From NCBI GenBank assembly GCA_024698715.1, contig JAILRA010000064.1:1-33572 (forward strand): a stretch of 33,572 nucleotides of DNA, read 5' to 3'. Of the stretch, positions 31,939 to 33,572 are shown piece after piece. Each line of letters opens with the position of its first letter. The stretch's first letter is position 1. Below the pieces are notes generated by a model, which was not told the origin of the DNA, ran no database searches, and worked only from the letters and a program-made list of their open reading frames with translations. Both the position numbers and the translations under genes were made by a program. Origin of the DNA: Lachnospiraceae bacterium. GTDB taxonomy: Bacteria > Bacillota > Clostridia > Lachnospirales > Lachnospiraceae.

Positions 31939-32433
31939 ATGAGTTCCAAGAAAACAACTGTACCTTTTGCCGGAACAAAAGAGCAAGAGGAAGCACTCAA
32001 GAAAGTCATCGCTGAAAACAAAGACCAGAAAGGTGCCTTAATGCCTGTTATGCAGAAAGCTCAGGATATTTACGGATACCTTCCCATCGAAGTTCAGACG
32101 ATGATTGCGGACGGAATGAATGTTCCTCTCGAGAAAGTTTACGGAGTATCCACATTCTATTCACAGTTCGCACTTAATCCCAAGGGAAAATACCAGATTT
32201 CGGTATGCCTTGGTACTGCATGTTATGTTAAAGGATCGGGAGACGTTTATGCCAAGATCGAAGAGATACTCGGTATTAAAGGCGGCGAATGCACACCTGA
32301 CGGAAAATTCTCTCTTGATGCCTGCAGATGCGTTGGTGCCTGCGGACTCGCACCGGTTATGATGATCAATGACGAAGTTTACGGACGTCTCAAACCGGAC
32401 GATGTTAAAGGCATTTTAGAGCAGTTTAACTAA
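31939..32433 (+). CDS. NuoE-like [2Fe-2S] subunit of [FeFe] hydrogenase (HndA/HydC)
   Basis: A 164-residue thioredoxin-like [2Fe-2S] protein of the NuoE family. The four cluster cysteines appear in VCLGTACYVKG and LDACRCVGACG. It is the first subunit of the NAD(P)-linked or electron-bifurcating [FeFe] hydrogenase complex. AAGGAGG (31924-31930) is 8 bases upstream of the ATG. It opens the + strand operon with the HndB-like and NuoF-like genes; the catalytic HydA is expected beyond the right edge. Confidence 0.93.
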   Translation: MSSKKTTVPFAGTKEQEEALKKVIAENKDQKGALMPVMQKAQDIYGYLPIEVQTMIADGMNVPLEKVYGVSTFYSQFALNPKGKYQISVCLGTACYVKGSGDVYAKIEEILGIKGGECTPDGKFSLDACRCVGACGLAPVMMINDEVYGRLKPDDVKGILEQFN

Positions 32434-32459
32434 AAATCTCTTTTTGGGAGATATTGCCC

Positions 32460-33017
32460 ATGATGACAGAAATATCCCTAAACATACTAGACGTTACCGA
32501 GAACTCCACGAGGGCGGGCGCGAGCGTTGTTCACATTACCGTTGAAGTTAACGAAGAAAGAGATCTTCTCAAAGTCTTGATAGAAGACAACGGGTGCGGA
32601 ATGAGTAAGGAACAGCTTGCTTCGGTTAAGGATCCTTTTTTTACGACCAGGACCACCAGGAAGGTAGGACTCGGCGTTCCGTTTTTCAGGGAAGCGGCAC
32701 TGCAGGCCAACGGAAGCTTCGATATAGAGTCCGAGCCGGGAGTGGGAACAAAGGTAATTGCAGAATTTCAACTCAGTAATATAGACAGAATGCCCCTGGG
32801 AGATATTACAGGTACGATCCATCAGCTCGTGATCTATCATCCCGATACTGATTTTGTTTACACGTATGTTTTCAACGATAAATCTTTCACAATGGACACG
32901 AGAGAATTCCGAGAGATCCTCGGAGACGTTCCCTTTGATACAAAGGAAGTTTCCGATTACATCAAAGAATATCTGTCGGAAAACAAATATAATACAGATA
33001 ATGGTAAAAATATCTAG
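32460..33017 (+). CDS. Stand-alone HATPase of the hydrogenase operon
   Basis: A 185-residue GHKL ATP-binding protein with N-box (NILDVTENSTRAGA), G1 (DNGCGM) and G2 (GLGVPFF) motifs at about 12-90, and a 95-residue C-terminal extension with no family I recognise. It has no histidine phosphoacceptor domain. I chose ATG 32460 because GGGAG ends 9 bases upstream; TTG at 32454 is too close. It is set between the NuoE-like and HndB-like genes, as in other clostridial Hnd/Hyd operons, but its job there is not known. Confidence 0.88.
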   Translation: MMTEISLNILDVTENSTRAGASVVHITVEVNEERDLLKVLIEDNGCGMSKEQLASVKDPFFTTRTTRKVGLGVPFFREAALQANGSFDIESEPGVGTKVIAEFQLSNIDRMPLGDITGTIHQLVIYHPDTDFVYTYVFNDKSFTMDTREFREILGDVPFDTKEVSDYIKEYLSENKYNTDNGKNI

Positions 33018-33032
33018 TTTAGGAGGAAAGCT

Positions 33033-33404
33033 ATGAAATCTCTTGAAGAATTAAAAGCAATAAGAGACAAAATGCAGGGCCAGGTAGGTCTTCGTGCAGA
33101 ATCCGAAGCAAGTACGAGAGTTGTTGTAGGTATGGCTACATGCGGTATAGCATCAGGTGCAAGACCTGTACTTACTGCTTTGGCTGATGCTGTTGCAGAA
33201 AAACAGATTCCCGATTGTTCGGTTACTCAGACAGGTTGTATCGGTCTTTGCCAGTACGAGCCCATTGTTGAGGTTATCCAGCCCGGCAAAGAAAAAGTTA
33301 CATATATAAAGATGACACCCGAGAAGGCTCTTGAGATAGTTGACAAGCACCTTATTCGCGGACAGGTTGTTACCGAGTACACAATAGGTAATGCTTTAAA
33401 ATAA
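33033..33404 (+). CDS. HndB-like [2Fe-2S] ferredoxin-type subunit
   Basis: A 123-residue thioredoxin-like [2Fe-2S] protein like HndB. It has a cysteine in MATCGIASGA and a pair in QTGCIGLCQYEP, the pattern shared with the N-terminus of HydB/NuoF-type subunits. TAGGAGG precedes the ATG. It lies 15 bases after the HATPase and 16 before the NuoF-like gene, so all are one unit. It probably passes electrons within the NAD(P)-linked hydrogenase complex. Confidence 0.9.
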   Translation: MKSLEELKAIRDKMQGQVGLRAESEASTRVVVGMATCGIASGARPVLTALADAVAEKQIPDCSVTQTGCIGLCQYEPIVEVIQPGKEKVTYIKMTPEKALEIVDKHLIRGQVVTEYTIGNALK

Positions 33405-33420
33405 AGAGGAGGAAATTTAA

Positions 33421-33572
33421 ATGTATCGTTCACACGTATTAGTTTGCGGTGGTACAGGATGTACTTCCTCCGGAAGCCAGGCAATCATCGACACATTCGA
33501 AGCCGAGATTGAAAAGAATGGCTTAAAAGACGAAGTAGCTGTTGTACGTACCGGTTGTCACGGTCTTTGTGC
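33421..33572 (+). CDS. NuoF-like flavin subunit of [FeFe] hydrogenase (HndC/HydB), cut by window edge
   Basis: Only the first 50 residues are present. They form the N-terminal [2Fe-2S] thioredoxin-like domain with CGGTGC and TGCHGLC motifs, as found at the start of HydB/HndC. The FMN- and NAD-binding region and the rest lie outside the window. GAGGAGG is upstream of the ATG. Confidence 0.85.
   Translation, partial: MYRSHVLVCGGTGCTSSGSQAIIDTFEAEIEKNGLKDEVAVVRTGCHGLC

Noticed and set aside
1..33572. tRNA, rRNA, insertion sequences, attachment sites or replication origin
   Set aside because: Scanning by eye found no tRNA cloverleaf with CCA-like ends, transposase, integrase, paired terminal repeats or DnaA-box cluster. 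Weakly conserved small RNAs cannot be excluded by reading alone.

Overview
The window looks like a chromosomal stretch from an anaerobic, plant-fibre-degrading member of the Clostridia, most likely a Lachnospiraceae-type rumen or gut bacterium. The signs are a moderately low GC content, AGGAGG-type ribosome sites, a GH8 oligoxylanase, [FeFe]-hydrogenase genes of the Hnd/Hyd type, a TM1266-type regulator and EF-P modification by a YmfI-like reductase. No tRNA, rRNA, CRISPR array or insertion sequence was seen.

Layout. (1) 1-2.7 kb: a GH8 reducing-end oligoxylanase, then an AT-rich islet with an XRE-type regulator overlapping an unknown small protein, then a zinc-ribbon/DUF1232 membrane protein. 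(2) 2.7-13.1 kb, + strand: a 2049-residue secreted repeat protein, a membrane-anchored FecR-domain protein, a CHASE2 class III adenylate cyclase and an HD-GYP protein whose extracellular sensor resembles a family 2 carbohydrate-binding module. These look like one surface-sensing and second-messenger operon. (3) 13.2-24.6 kb, - strand: an apparent 11.4-kb operon with two consecutive nitrogenase-like cassettes, each one NifH-like ATPase plus two NifD/K-like proteins, running straight into hypF, hypC, hypD and hypE. (4) 24.7-27.6 kb: a TM1266 hydrogenase-system regulator, an aquaporin, a small membrane protein and a Ste24-like M48 protease. (5) 27.7-31.6 kb, - strand: DRTGG, HATPase, HydS-like [FeFe]-hydrogenase, DRTGG, PHP and SDR genes. 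(6) 31.9 kb to the edge, + strand: a divergent operon for an electron-bifurcating or NAD(P)-linked [FeFe] hydrogenase (NuoE-like, HATPase, HndB-like, and a NuoF-like gene cut by the edge).

The strongest candidate for an undescribed system is region 3. Two diverged nitrogenase-like reductases are co-directional and tightly spaced with the four genes that build and carry the Fe(CN)2CO group of [NiFe] hydrogenases. HypA, HypB, a hydrogenase structural gene, NifB/E/N and tetrapyrrole genes are all absent from the window. The two cassettes differ in their cluster-binding cysteines. A triple 25-bp tandem repeat and an attenuator-like hairpin lie in the cassette-1 control regions. The second candidate is region 2, where a possible cellulose-binding sensor is fused to a c-di-GMP phosphodiesterase next to a cAMP cyclase and a giant secreted protein.

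All functions are inferred from reading the sequence. No database search was run.
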